Source: Buchnera aphidicola (Formosaphis micheliae) (GTDB lineage: Bacteria > Pseudomonadota > Gammaproteobacteria > Enterobacterales > Enterobacteriaceae). From it: 64,000 bases of DNA. The translations under genes were made by a program, and so were the position numbers. The notes below the pieces were generated by a model. It did no database searches, had not been told where the DNA came from, and worked only from the letters and a program-made list of their open reading frames with translations. The stretch lies in the NCBI RefSeq assembly GCF_039403185.1, contig NZ_CP135047.1, forward strand, positions 186,001-250,000, in the 5' to 3' direction. Positions 20,358 to 29,961 of the stretch are shown here, piece by piece. Within the stretch, counting starts at the first letter, position 1. Every line of letters starts with the position of its first letter.

Positions 20358-21536
20358 GTGAATATTGAAATTAAAGTTCCTGATATTGGTCCAGATACAG
20401 TAGAAGTAACTGAAATTTTAGTGAAAATAGGAGAAAAAGTAAAAAAAGAAGATGGATTAATTGTGATTGAAGGACAAAAATCTTCTATGGAAGTACCTGC
20501 TCCAACAGATGGAATTGTTAAGGATATAAAGATAAAATTAGGAAGTAAAATTAGTACTGGTACATTGATAATGATTTTTGAAATTAATGATCATGTATTA
20601 GTAAAAGAAGAAACGGATATTAATTTAAATGATATTCATGCCAGTCCATTAATTAGACGTTTAGCTAGAGAAAAAAAAATTAACTTAAAAGACATTATAG
20701 GAACAGGTCCAAAAAAAAGAATTTTAAAAGAAGATTTACAAAATTATATAAAAAATGAATTTATGTTGAAAGATATGTCAGCTGATGTAAAAACAAACAT
20801 ATCTATTCCGCTGAGTGATACAGTTTCTATGGATAATACTAATAATAAATATATGGAGTTAAGTCATATTCAAATTATATCTGGAAAAAATTTATCTAAA
20901 AGTTGGAAACAAATACCACATGTTACTCAATTTTATGAATCAGATATTACAGAATTAGAAGAATTTCGAAAAAATTATAATATGAAATATAAAAATAATG
21001 GTATTAATATAACAATATTAATTTTTATTATTAAGATTGTATCATATGCATTAAAAAAATTTCCTAAATTTAATAGTACTTTGTCTAATGATAAAAAACA
21101 ATTGATTTTAAAATCAGATGTTAATATAGGTGTTGCTGTAGATTCATCTAAAGGAGTATTAGTACCAGTATTAAAAAATTTAGATAGTAAAAATATATCT
21201 GATATTTCAAAAGAATTAAATTGTTTATCTAACCAGGTTAAAAAAGGCACAATTAGTTTATTAGATATGCAAGGAGCTGGTTTTACTATATCTAATTTAG
21301 GATGTATTGGAGGATGTGGTTTTACTCCTATTATTAATATGTTTGAGGTAGGTATTTTAGGAATATCTAGAGCTTGTGTAAAACCTATATGGAATGGAAA
21401 AGAATTTATTCCTAGATTAATATTACCTATGTCACTGTCTTACGATCATAGGGTGGTTGATGGAGTTTATGCTGTTTCTTTTTTAAAAATTATAAGTGAG
21501 TTACTTTTAGATATCCGTTTAATAGTTATGAATTAA
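20358..21536 (+). CDS. aceF: dihydrolipoamide acetyltransferase (E2), single lipoyl domain
   Basis: Core of the pyruvate dehydrogenase complex; transfers acetyl groups to CoA. The start is GTG at 20358, with an excellent GGAGG RBS; homology begins at NIEIKVPDIG. There is one lipoyl domain (residues 1 to about 77, with the lipoylated Lys in EGQKSSMEV). A subunit-binding domain follows at ASPLIRRLAREKKI. The catalytic domain ends with the active-site SYDHRVVDG. At 392 residues it is far shorter than E. coli AceF (about 630), which has three lipoyl domains. Confidence 0.96.
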   Translation: MNIEIKVPDIGPDTVEVTEILVKIGEKVKKEDGLIVIEGQKSSMEVPAPTDGIVKDIKIKLGSKISTGTLIMIFEINDHVLVKEETDINLNDIHASPLIRRLAREKKINLKDIIGTGPKKRILKEDLQNYIKNEFMLKDMSADVKTNISIPLSDTVSMDNTNNKYMELSHIQIISGKNLSKSWKQIPHVTQFYESDITELEEFRKNYNMKYKNNGINITILIFIIKIVSYALKKFPKFNSTLSNDKKQLILKSDVNIGVAVDSSKGVLVPVLKNLDSKNISDISKELNCLSNQVKKGTISLLDMQGAGFTISNLGCIGGCGFTPIINMFEVGILGISRACVKPIWNGKEFIPRLILPMSLSYDHRVVDGVYAVSFLKIISELLLDIRLIVMN

Positions 21537-21626
21537 TAGTTTTTATTATTTATATTTTACAGTAAATAATAATTTTTATGTTAATACATATTATATTAAC
21601 TATAATAAAAAAATAATGGAAAAATA

Positions 21627-23036
21627 ATGTATCATACTCAAGTAGTAATAATTGGAGCAGGACCAGCTGGATATTCTGCTGCTTTTCGTTGCGCAGATTT
21701 AGGTTTACAGACAACATTAATAGAAGCTCATAGTAATAAATTAGGGGGTGTTTGTTTAAATGTGGGATGCATTCCTTCGAAGTCATTATTACATATAGCA
21801 AAAGTAATTATGGATGCACGTAAATTGTCATCATCTGGTATTGAATTTAATCAACCTGTTATAAATATAAAAAAAATATGTAAATGGAAAGATAATATTG
21901 TTAATGATCTTAATTTTGGTTTAATGAATTTGGTTAAACAAAGAAATATTAAAGTATTTTTTGGTAAAGCTAAATTTTTAAGTACTACGTCAATATTAAT
22001 AGAATCAAATAAAGAGAATATTGTGATATCTTTTGATCATGTGATTATAGCCACTGGTTCATATGCTCGTGAATTGTCAGATGTGGTTACATGTTATGAT
22101 CATCGTATATGGAACTCTAGTAGTGCATTGGAATTACGAGAAATACCAAAAAAACTATTAGTAGTAGGTGGAGGGATTATTGGTTTAGAAATGGCCACGA
22201 TTTATAGTGCTTTAGGTTCTAAAGTAGATGTGATAGAGTCGGGTGTAAAACTTTTACCTATGATAGATCAAGATATAATTGATATATTTATGAAATCAAT
22301 TAGCGGGAGATTTGAAATAATTTTAAATTCATGTGTTTCTAAAGTAGTACCACATAAAACTGGAATATCAGTTAATATAGAGAATAATCATAAACCATAT
22401 AAAATAGTTGATTATGATGTAGTATTAATTGCCATTGGTCGTCAGGCAAATTTTGATGATTTAAATATAGATAAGATAGGGATTAAGATTAATCAGTTCG
22501 GTTGTATTCAAGTTAATCAACAATTGCGAACTAATATACCAAACGTATATGCTATTGGTGATGTAGTGGGTTCACCTATGTTGGCACATAAAGGTATACA
22601 TGAAGGACATATTGCTGCAGAAGTCATTTCTGGAAAAAATCATTTTTTTTCTCCAAAAGTAATTCCTTGTGTTGCTTATACTGACCCTGAAATTGCTTGG
22701 GTAGGTATAACTGAAATGGAAGCTAAAAAAAATAATTTAAATTATAAAATTGCTAAATTTCCTTGGTCAGCTTCTGGTAGAGCGTTAACATCTCATTCAA
22801 CGATAGGATTAACTAAATTAATATTTAGTCTTGATTCCAATAGAATTATTGGTGGTGAAATTGTAGGAAGTAACGCTAGTGAATTATTATCGGAAATTAG
22901 TTTAGCTATTGAAATGGGTTGTGATGCTGAAGATATTTCTTTAACAATACATGCTCATCCTACCTTAAATGAGTCTATTGGTTTAGCAGCAGAAATATTT
23001 ACAGGTACTATTACCGACTTAATTAATACAAAATAA
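21627..23036 (+). CDS. lpd: dihydrolipoamide dehydrogenase (E3)
   Basis: FAD-dependent reoxidation of dihydrolipoamide with NAD. FAD-binding VVIIGAGPAGYSAA is at the N-terminus, and the redox-active disulfide is in GVCLNVGCIPSKS. The NAD-binding VVGGGIIGLEMA follows. The C-terminal catalytic HAHPTLNES supplies the His-Glu pair. The 469 residues match E. coli Lpd (474). It completes the aceEF-lpd operon, 90 bases after aceF. A terminator-like hairpin follows. Confidence 0.97.
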   Translation: MYHTQVVIIGAGPAGYSAAFRCADLGLQTTLIEAHSNKLGGVCLNVGCIPSKSLLHIAKVIMDARKLSSSGIEFNQPVINIKKICKWKDNIVNDLNFGLMNLVKQRNIKVFFGKAKFLSTTSILIESNKENIVISFDHVIIATGSYARELSDVVTCYDHRIWNSSSALELREIPKKLLVVGGGIIGLEMATIYSALGSKVDVIESGVKLLPMIDQDIIDIFMKSISGRFEIILNSCVSKVVPHKTGISVNIENNHKPYKIVDYDVVLIAIGRQANFDDLNIDKIGIKINQFGCIQVNQQLRTNIPNVYAIGDVVGSPMLAHKGIHEGHIAAEVISGKNHFFSPKVIPCVAYTDPEIAWVGITEMEAKKNNLNYKIAKFPWSASGRALTSHSTIGLTKLIFSLDSNRIIGGEIVGSNASELLSEISLAIEMGCDAEDISLTIHAHPTLNESIGLAAEIFTGTITDLINTK

Positions 23037-23076
23037 AATAATATATTTTTTTTGTATAATTTTTTTATCAATATAA

Positions 23077-23134
23077 GGAAATAGAGAAGAATCATTGATA
23101 TGAATATAAATCTCTCTATTTCCAATAATTTTTA
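23077..23134 (+). terminator. terminator downstream of lpd
   Basis: 11-bp perfect stem (23077-23087 with 23113-23123) whose loop can form a smaller TCAT/ATGA stem, followed by AATAATTTTTA. It closes the aceEF-lpd unit. I recall speD and speE between lpd and mtnN in the pea-aphid Buchnera; only about 250 bases remain here. Confidence 0.68.
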
Positions 23135-23283
23135 TCAAATGATGAATATTAAAAGTTTTTATTAATATGAATATTTATTTTTTATGTAATAAAATAATTT
23201 TGAAATAATTTATATTATCTGTATGATTAGTAATAAGAGTATTAATTTTTATTTTTAGTAAACATATATATGTATAAATTATT

Positions 23284-24018
23284 TTAGTTTTTTTTATAAC
23301 AAATACGGACATTTTTTTTTAATAAAAAATATATTTTTTTTAATATATTTATAATAATTTGAGCAAGACAATTACTAATATTTTTAATATTTTTTTTGAA
23401 ATATGTATTTGAATTATTATCTGATAAATCAGAAATAGCACGTATTATTAAGAAAGGTGTATTAAATTTATAACAAACTTGTGCTATTGCTGTAGATTCC
23501 ATTTCAATAGCCATTGCTTCCGGAAAATTTTTTAAAATAGATGTAAATTGGTTTTTATTACTAACAAAAGAATCTCCTGTTAACATCAAACCTTCTTTAA
23601 ATGGGTAATATAATGCTTTTAAACATATTTTAGCAATGGCAAGTAATCTAAAATTTGGAAAAAAAACTATTGGATAATGAGGTATTTGTCCAATTGAATA
23701 TTTAAAAGTACATACGTCAACATCATGATAACAAATTTTATTAGGTATGATGATATCATTTATTTTTAATAAAGGATTTAAACTACCAGCAGAACCAATA
23801 TTAATTATAATATCTGGTTGGTAATTAATTAATATTAAGGTAGTTACCATGCTAGCGGAAACTTTTCCAATTCCAGATAATAATAAAATAGTTTGTATTC
23901 CTTGAATTCTTCCAGTATAAATTATATGATTTTGTATTTTATTTATTTTACATTTTTTTATCTCTGGAAACAGACATGAAATTTCTTGTTTCATAGCTCC
24001 AATAATACCAATTTTCAT
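23284..24018 (-). CDS. mtnN: 5'-methylthioadenosine/S-adenosylhomocysteine nucleosidase
   Basis: Cleaves adenine from MTA and SAH, removing product inhibitors of methylation. The N-terminal IGIIGAMKQEISCL carries the catalytic Glu. The C-terminal RAISDLSDNNSNTYF carries the catalytic Asp. MEMESTAIAQV-like residues (AMAIEMESTAIAQV) contact the ribose. At 244 residues it is slightly longer than E. coli (232) because of a Lys-rich tail. SAM-dependent RsmH in the same window produces SAH. Confidence 0.94.
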   Translation of the reverse strand: MKIGIIGAMKQEISCLFPEIKKCKINKIQNHIIYTGRIQGIQTILLLSGIGKVSASMVTTLILINYQPDIIINIGSAGSLNPLLKINDIIIPNKICYHDVDVCTFKYSIGQIPHYPIVFFPNFRLLAIAKICLKALYYPFKEGLMLTGDSFVSNKNQFTSILKNFPEAMAIEMESTAIAQVCYKFNTPFLIIRAISDLSDNNSNTYFKKNIKNISNCLAQIIINILKKIYFLLKKNVRICYKKN

Positions 24019-24097
24019 TATTTTTTTTATTATTAAAATTAATATGATATGTTAATATTAAGTAGATAGTATATTTGTATAATTTATATATATAAAA

Positions 24098-24442
24098 TTA
24101 CATATTAAATGATAATCCACAGCCACAAGTGTTTTTTACATTTGGATTAGATATAATGAATTTAGATCCTTCTATATTTTCTTTATAATCTATTTTTCCT
24201 CCAATTAAATATTGCAAACTAATTGGATCAATTATTATAGAAATATTTTGTTTATCTATAATGAAATCATTTTTATTAATTTTTTCATCAAAATTAAAAC
24301 CATATTGAAAACCACTACATCCACCTCCAGTAATATATATTCTTAATTTTAAATTGGGATTTTTATTGTGTTGCATAATTTTTTTTATTTTTTTGACAAC
24401 ACTAGATGAAACATGTAATGGTGACATTAATATATTTTTCAT
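24098..24442 (-). CDS. erpA: A-type iron-sulfur carrier ErpA
   Basis: Delivers Fe-S clusters to apoproteins. Three conserved cysteines are visible: one in [11 protein letters not shown] and two in the C-terminal TCGCG. The block [17 protein letters not shown] is near-identical to E. coli ErpA. The start chosen is ATG at 24442 ([10 protein letters not shown]), giving 114 residues, the E. coli length, with TTGGA about 8 bases upstream. A TTG at 24454 in the same frame is an alternative. The order mtnN-erpA is the ancestral one minus intervening genes. Confidence 0.94.
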   Translation of the reverse strand: MKNILMSPLHVSSSVVKKIKKIMQHNKNPNLKLRIYITGGGCSGFQYGFNFDEKINKNDFIIDKQNISIIIDPISLQYLIGGKIDYKENIEGSKFIISNPNVKNTCGCGLSFNM

Positions 24443-24540
24443 TAAATATTCCAAACGTATTTTTAATATATATATATAATATTTTATTAATTTATTTTTT
24501 AGATGTATATTTTTTTATTGTTATAAAAAATATTCTTTTT

Positions 24541-25680
24541 TTAATCTGATTTATTTCTTAAAAATGTTGGAATATCTAAATAATCTAATGTTTTTTTGTA
24601 TTTTATTTTAGGTTCTTTGAGAATTATTTTTTTTTCTAAATTTAATGAATTATTTTTAATTATTCTTTTTTGTGTCATCATTTCTTTTTCGGATTGATTA
24701 GAAACTTTATGTATGTCAATTATTTTATCTGCACCAATTCCTGTGGCCACGATAGTAACACGTAAGGAATCTTGCATTTCTGGATCTAAAGATGTTCCTA
24801 TTACAACAGTGGCATTATCAGAAGAAAATGCACGAATAGTATTTCCTACAGTTTCAAACTCATCTAATCTCATATCAAATCCAGCTGTTATATTTACTAA
24901 GACTCCTCTAGCTCCGGAGAGATCAATATCTTCTAGAAGAGGACTAGAAATTGCTATTTCAGCTGCTTCTTCTGCTCTATTATCTCCAGATGATACACCT
25001 GTACCCATCATGGCATGACCCATTTCAGACATCACTGTTCTAATATCTGCGAAATCAACGTTCATCAAACCTGGTTTAGTAATTAATTCTGCAATACCTT
25101 GGACTGCTCCTTTTAAAACATTATTTGCTGCACTAAATGCATCTAGTAACGAAATATCTTTATTAAGTACTTTTAATAATTTGTCATTGGGAATAGTAAT
25201 AAGTGAATCTACATATTTTGATAAATCGTTAATACCTTTTTCTGCAAAGTGCATACGTTTTTTACCTTCAAAATTGAAAGGTTTTGTAACTACAGCTACA
25301 GTTAATACGTTTAAATCTTTTGCTACTGAAGCCAGTACAGGAGCTGCTCCAGTACCTGTACCTCCTCCCATACCTGCAGCAATAAATACCATATCAGCTC
25401 CTTCTATGATAGATTTTAATTTTTCTCTATCTTCTTCGGCAGCAGTTCTTCCAACTTCTGGATCGGCTCCAGCGCCTAATCCTTTAGTAATATTGTTTCC
25501 AATTTGTATAGTTTTACTTGTGTCTATTTTTTTTAATGCTTGAGCATCTGTATTAATTGAAAAAAAATCTACTCCTTCAATATGTTCACGTACCATATGT
25601 TCAATCGCATTACCCCCTCCACCACCTACACCAATTACTTTAATAATTGCTTCATTACTTAGTTCTATAGGTTCAAACAT
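24541..25680 (-). CDS. ftsZ: cell division GTPase FtsZ
   Basis: Tubulin homologue that forms the division ring at mid-cell. The GTP-binding loop [10 protein letters not shown] (around residues 104-113) is intact. The synergy loop [19 protein letters not shown] is conserved. The C-terminal peptide [12 protein letters not shown], which docks FtsA, is kept after a linker. The ATG at 25680 (MFEPIEL) is chosen because it matches the family N-terminus and has GGAGA 6 bases upstream; an ATG 12 bases further up overlaps that RBS. It is 379 residues. Peptidoglycan genes normally nearby are missing. Confidence 0.97.
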   Translation of the reverse strand: MFEPIELSNEAIIKVIGVGGGGGNAIEHMVREHIEGVDFFSINTDAQALKKIDTSKTIQIGNNITKGLGAGADPEVGRTAAEEDREKLKSIIEGADMVFIAAGMGGGTGTGAAPVLASVAKDLNVLTVAVVTKPFNFEGKKRMHFAEKGINDLSKYVDSLITIPNDKLLKVLNKDISLLDAFSAANNVLKGAVQGIAELITKPGLMNVDFADIRTVMSEMGHAMMGTGVSSGDNRAEEAAEIAISSPLLEDIDLSGARGVLVNITAGFDMRLDEFETVGNTIRAFSSDNATVVIGTSLDPEMQDSLRVTIVATGIGADKIIDIHKVSNQSEKEMMTQKRIIKNNSLNLEKKIILKEPKIKYKKTLDYLDIPTFLRNKSD

Positions 25681-25746
25681 ATTTATCTCCATTTATTTTT
25701 TTAAAATTAATAAAAAATAAAAAGTCAATTATGTATAATTTTTTAA

Positions 25747-27006
25747 TTATTTCTTAAAAAAACCAATTATATTGTTTAAAAATTTTCCGACTACTTTTTT
25801 TTTGTTAATTGTAACTTCCTGATGTATATAGTTTTCTTTGGCGTAATGTAATAAACCGATTACTGTAGAATAATATAGTTTATTGTTAATATGTGCTTCT
25901 AGTCCATTTAATGTGTTAGGTATACCGATTCTTACAGGCATATTAAATATCTTTTCTCCATAAGATACTAGTGAATCTATTTTTGAAGCCCCTCCTGTAA
26001 GTACTATACCTGATTTTAATTCGTAATCCATTCCTTTTTGATATAGTTTTTCTTGTATTTTTCGTATTTCATGATTGACTAGTTTTAATAATTCTATATA
26101 TCTAGATTTGATAATAGACATTAACTTTTTTACTTGTTCTTGATTATTGTTCTCTGAGTAATTAATATTAGCAGATATATAATTATTTTTATTATTATAT
26201 GAAATTTTAGACTTATTAGATGTATATTGCGTTTTAATTTTTTCTGCATGTATTTTAGAAACTTTGAAGGCATATGCAATATCATTTGTTACAATATCTC
26301 CTGCATAAGGAATGACATGGATATGTTCTAATACTCCATTAATGTAAATTGCCATGTCGATAATTCCTCCCCCAATATCTAACATACATACACCTAGTTC
26401 TTTTTCTTCTGTTGTTAAAACGGATGTACTAGATGATAGTCCAGAAAATATAAGTTTTTCTACGTTTAATCCACAGTTTTCTAAAGCTGCAAATATATTG
26501 TTTTTAACATCTTTATGACATGTAATCAAATGTACATTTGCTTGAATTCTTTTTCCAGATAAACCAATAGGGTCAATAACTCCACGTTGTTTATCAATAT
26601 CGTATTTTTTAGGGATAATATGTAAGATATCATGTTGATTTTTAATTTTTACAGATTTTGCTATATATATAGCGTGTTTTATGTCATCTTTTGTAACAAC
26701 ATTATTATTAAGAGGAATAATTCCTATTTCGTTTTGACAACTAATATCTGTAGTTGATAAAGATAGATATACAGATGTAATATGTAGATTAGCCATTTTT
26801 TCAGCTTGATTAATAGATTTTTTTATACATTGTGTAATATCGTCTAAATTATCAATTTTACCTTTATTTATTCCGTTAGATAAACAGTATCCTATTCCTA
26901 TAATGTTTATTGTATTTTTATCTGAAATTTCGCCGATTAAAACAGATGTTTTAGTTGTTCCTATATCTAATCCTACAATTATTTTTTTTTTTGTTAGATT
27001 AATCAT
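25747..27006 (-). CDS. ftsA: cell division protein FtsA
   Basis: Actin-like ATPase that tethers FtsZ to the membrane. The phosphate-binding IVGLDIGTTKTSVLIGEI is at the N-terminus. The second phosphate loop CMLDIGGGIIDMAIY is around residues 204-218, and the adenosine motif is SGIVLTGGASKI. The C-terminus ends in a short amphipathic segment (FLNNIIGFFKK), the expected membrane-targeting sequence. The 419 residues match E. coli (420). It lies upstream of ftsZ with a 66-base gap, as in the ancestral dcw cluster. Confidence 0.96.
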   Translation of the reverse strand: MINLTKKKIIVGLDIGTTKTSVLIGEISDKNTINIIGIGYCLSNGINKGKIDNLDDITQCIKKSINQAEKMANLHITSVYLSLSTTDISCQNEIGIIPLNNNVVTKDDIKHAIYIAKSVKIKNQHDILHIIPKKYDIDKQRGVIDPIGLSGKRIQANVHLITCHKDVKNNIFAALENCGLNVEKLIFSGLSSSTSVLTTEEKELGVCMLDIGGGIIDMAIYINGVLEHIHVIPYAGDIVTNDIAYAFKVSKIHAEKIKTQYTSNKSKISYNNKNNYISANINYSENNNQEQVKKLMSIIKSRYIELLKLVNHEIRKIQEKLYQKGMDYELKSGIVLTGGASKIDSLVSYGEKIFNMPVRIGIPNTLNGLEAHINNKLYYSTVIGLLHYAKENYIHQEVTINKKKVVGKFLNNIIGFFKK

Positions 27007-28448
27007 GATTTAGGCCTGAATAAAATATTTTTAATTTAAAAATAATATTCTTATTGTGAAGTAGCAATTATTATAGTTTAGTTTATTGTTCTATTTGATA
27101 TATAGTAACTATTTTTAAAATAAATTAATAATATAGTATTTTATTTTTTATTATATTCTTAAAATATTAAAATACTTTTTATATAATATACATATTTAGT
27201 TTTAAAAAACATATCTTATATATTATATTAAAATAATACATCTGAAAATAAAAATTTATTATTTGTATTATATTATTAATATAAAATATAATACTATATA
27301 GTGGTATTTTTTTATTACATAATAATTGTACAAAAAAATAATATGTTAATTTAACCAGATAGTTATAATTCAATTTATGTTTTGTTATTAATGAATCTTC
27401 TACATTACAATAAGATTTTATTTTTTTTATTATAGTACGTAAATTGTTCTTTTAATTTATTGCACATAATTTTTAAATAATTTATTGTAGAATTATTATA
27501 TATATTTAAAAGTAGTACATATTTTTTTATTTGTTATATTAAAATATTTAATATTATATTTTGGTATATATATAATTTGTTAATATTAAAAATAATATTT
27601 TAGTATATACAATGTTGTTAAGTGCAATATATAAATATATATTACTACTATTATTAATATATTAATAAAATATTTAATTTTTTAAAATATTACGAATACA
27701 TTTTAAATGTACTGATATATATATATTTTTTATATTTTTTGTATTAAAGTCAAATTGTAATGATTATAATTAAATATTATTTATGATACATCGTTAAAAG
27801 AAAAGATATATAGTAATATAAAATAAAAATTTTTATTAATAATATTATTAATTAATAAATATATATTTTTATGAAATAGTATATTATACTATGCAATTTT
27901 ATTTTTAAGGTATATATTTTTAAAAAAATATTGTTAATTCTTTATTCAATATATTTAATATGTTATTAACAAATCATAAATTATATAATACAGTATACGT
28001 TAAAATATTGGAGTGAGTATATAAATATTAGTTATTTTTTATATTTTTATATTTTTTTAATATGATAATTTGTATCAATTTATATTTTAATGTAGTTGTA
28101 TTCTTAATGTTCAAAAAATAATGATAATATTCATATTAATTATGATTTATATGTTTATATCAAAATATAATATATTATTTGTTATTCATAAAACATTTAA
28201 TGAAAAATATAATTTTATTTATAACAATATTATCATTTAGTTCAATAAAATATTTAATTAATATTTATTAATTGATGTATTTATTTAATTAATTTTAATT
28301 AAATACATAATTAAATAATATAAAAAATTTTTTTAGTGATCAATAAATTATATCATTAATTTAACTAATACATGTTGTTATATAACTAGTATTTCTGTTT
28401 AAAAGATATTTTAATAAGTTATTAAATTTAATCGATAAGTTAATTTTT
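27007..28448. other. 1.44-kb empty gap at the dcw (mur) locus
   Basis: Between ftsA and rsmH, E. coli carries ddlB, murC, murG, ftsW, murD, mraY, murF, murE, ftsI and ftsL. Here there is only extremely AT-rich DNA. No frame keeps recognisable Mur or Fts motifs; the longest open stretch (27179-27373) is low-complexity. It is best explained as a fully eroded pseudogene remnant; no RNA gene was seen. Confidence 0.75.
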
Positions 28449-29390
28449 TTATTTTATTTTTTCTGCTACGCGTAAAATTGCACTGCGTGCTTTTTTATTA
28501 TTGATAATTTCTTTCTGTGTTGGAAATATTCTTGCAATATTGCATAATTGTATTGTATGTAATTCATGCAGTTTATTTTCTGTGATAGGTAAGTTTTTTG
28601 GAATGTATAGTGGTGCACTATTATGTTTTATAAATTTTTTTATGATACGATCTTCTAAAGAGTGAAAGCTAATTATTGATAGACGTCCACCTGTCGTTAA
28701 AATTTTTAAAGAATGTACTAATATTTTTTTAAGTTCTTCTATTTCTTGATTTAAATAAATTCTGATTGCTTGAAATGTTCTTGTAGCTGGATGTTTAAAC
28801 TTGTTACGTATTGGTATAATACTTTTAATTATTTCTACCAGTTCTTTGGTGTAATGAATAGGATTTTTTTTATTTTTGTTATAAATAGCTTGTGCAATTT
28901 TTTTGGCAAATTTTTCTTCACCAAATTTCTTTAATATTAAATAAATTTCATTTTTTGTTGTTTTTTTTAACCAATTAGCTGCTGATATTCCTATGTTTTG
29001 ATTCATTCTCATATCAAGAGGTCCATTTTCAATAAATGAAAAACCTCTTTGAGGGTTTTTTAATTGTATATCTGACATTCCTAAATCTAATAAAATTCCA
29101 TTAATTTTTCCTACTATGTTTTTATTTTTTGCTATATTTTCAATATTTGAAAAAAGTCCATGAATTATTTCAAAACGAGAATCATTAATTTTTTGTGCGT
29201 TAGTTATAGCTTCAGGATCTCTATCTATAGCGTATAGCTTGCCGTATTTTCCGATTTTTTTTAATATTTGAGTGGAATGACCTCCTGTTCCAAATGTGCA
29301 ATCGAAATATATTCCATCTTTTTTGATGTTTAGAGCTGCGATAGATTCTGTAAGTAATACAGGAATATGTTTTGGGTAAATTTTTTTCAT
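28449..29390 (-). CDS. rsmH: 16S rRNA m4C1402 methyltransferase RsmH
   Basis: SAM-dependent N4-methylation of C1402 in the ribosomal P site. The SAM-binding DCTFGTGGHSTQIL is around residues 30-43. LYAIDRDPEAI and ILLDLGMSDIQL follow, and the C-terminal IISFHSLEDRIIKKF is diagnostic. The 313 residues equal E. coli. Its substrate, 16S rRNA, is at 54573-56133. It is the only survivor of its part of the dcw cluster, fitting a role in translation rather than wall synthesis. Confidence 0.96.
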   Translation of the reverse strand: MKKIYPKHIPVLLTESIAALNIKKDGIYFDCTFGTGGHSTQILKKIGKYGKLYAIDRDPEAITNAQKINDSRFEIIHGLFSNIENIAKNKNIVGKINGILLDLGMSDIQLKNPQRGFSFIENGPLDMRMNQNIGISAANWLKKTTKNEIYLILKKFGEEKFAKKIAQAIYNKNKKNPIHYTKELVEIIKSIIPIRNKFKHPATRTFQAIRIYLNQEIEELKKILVHSLKILTTGGRLSIISFHSLEDRIIKKFIKHNSAPLYIPKNLPITENKLHELHTIQLCNIARIFPTQKEIINNKKARSAILRVAEKIK

Positions 29391-29484
29391 ATTTTTACTT
29401 ATTATGATAGATATATGTACAATTATTTATTTTTTATATTTTTTATCAACATAATTTGTTAATTAAAAATTTAATAGTATTATT

Positions 29485-29961
29485 TTATATTTTTGACATA
29501 CCTATGATACCTGATCGAGAGACTTCAGTAATATTAGTTATATTGTTAATGAGATTTAAAAATGTATTTGTTTGATCACTAGAGCCAGATATTTGTATGA
29601 TATGAATATTTGAATCGGTATATATTATATGTCCTTGAAACATATCAGTATGTTTTTTTATTTTTTCTATATTACTATTAGTAGAATTAATTTTTATTAA
29701 CATAATTTCTCTTTCTATATGATCAATGTTTCCAATTTCTATGACTTTTAATACATTTATTAATTTATGTAATTGTTTTTCTATTTTTTTGATGATTTGA
29801 TCATTTCCAATAGTTTGTATATTTATATGAGATAAAGAAGAATCAGCTGTAGGAGCTACTGTAAGACTTTCAATATTATAACCTCTTTGTGAAAATAATC
29901 CAACAACTCTTGATAATGCTCCAGATTCATTTTCTAATAGAATAGATAAAATTCGTTTCAT
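29485..29961 (-). CDS. ilvH: acetolactate synthase III, regulatory subunit
   Basis: ACT-domain subunit that activates IlvI and confers valine inhibition. Residues corresponding to E. coli N11, G14, S17, N29 and A36 are all conserved in the N-terminal ACT domain ([12 protein letters not shown] and [11 protein letters not shown]). The 158 residues are five shorter than E. coli, missing the basic DKIMR end. Its ATG overlaps the ilvI stop (ATGA), implying translational coupling and matched subunit ratios. Confidence 0.96.
   Translation of the reverse strand: MKRILSILLENESGALSRVVGLFSQRGYNIESLTVAPTADSSLSHINIQTIGNDQIIKKIEKQLHKLINVLKVIEIGNIDHIEREIMLIKINSTNSNIEKIKKHTDMFQGHIIYTDSNIHIIQISGSSDQTNTFLNLINNITNITEVSRSGIIGMSKI

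Noticed and set aside
27179-27373. A 64-residue open frame in the dcw gap
   Set aside because: Its composition is almost entirely F, I, L, N and Y, as expected by chance in AT-rich DNA, and it matches no Mur or Fts motif.
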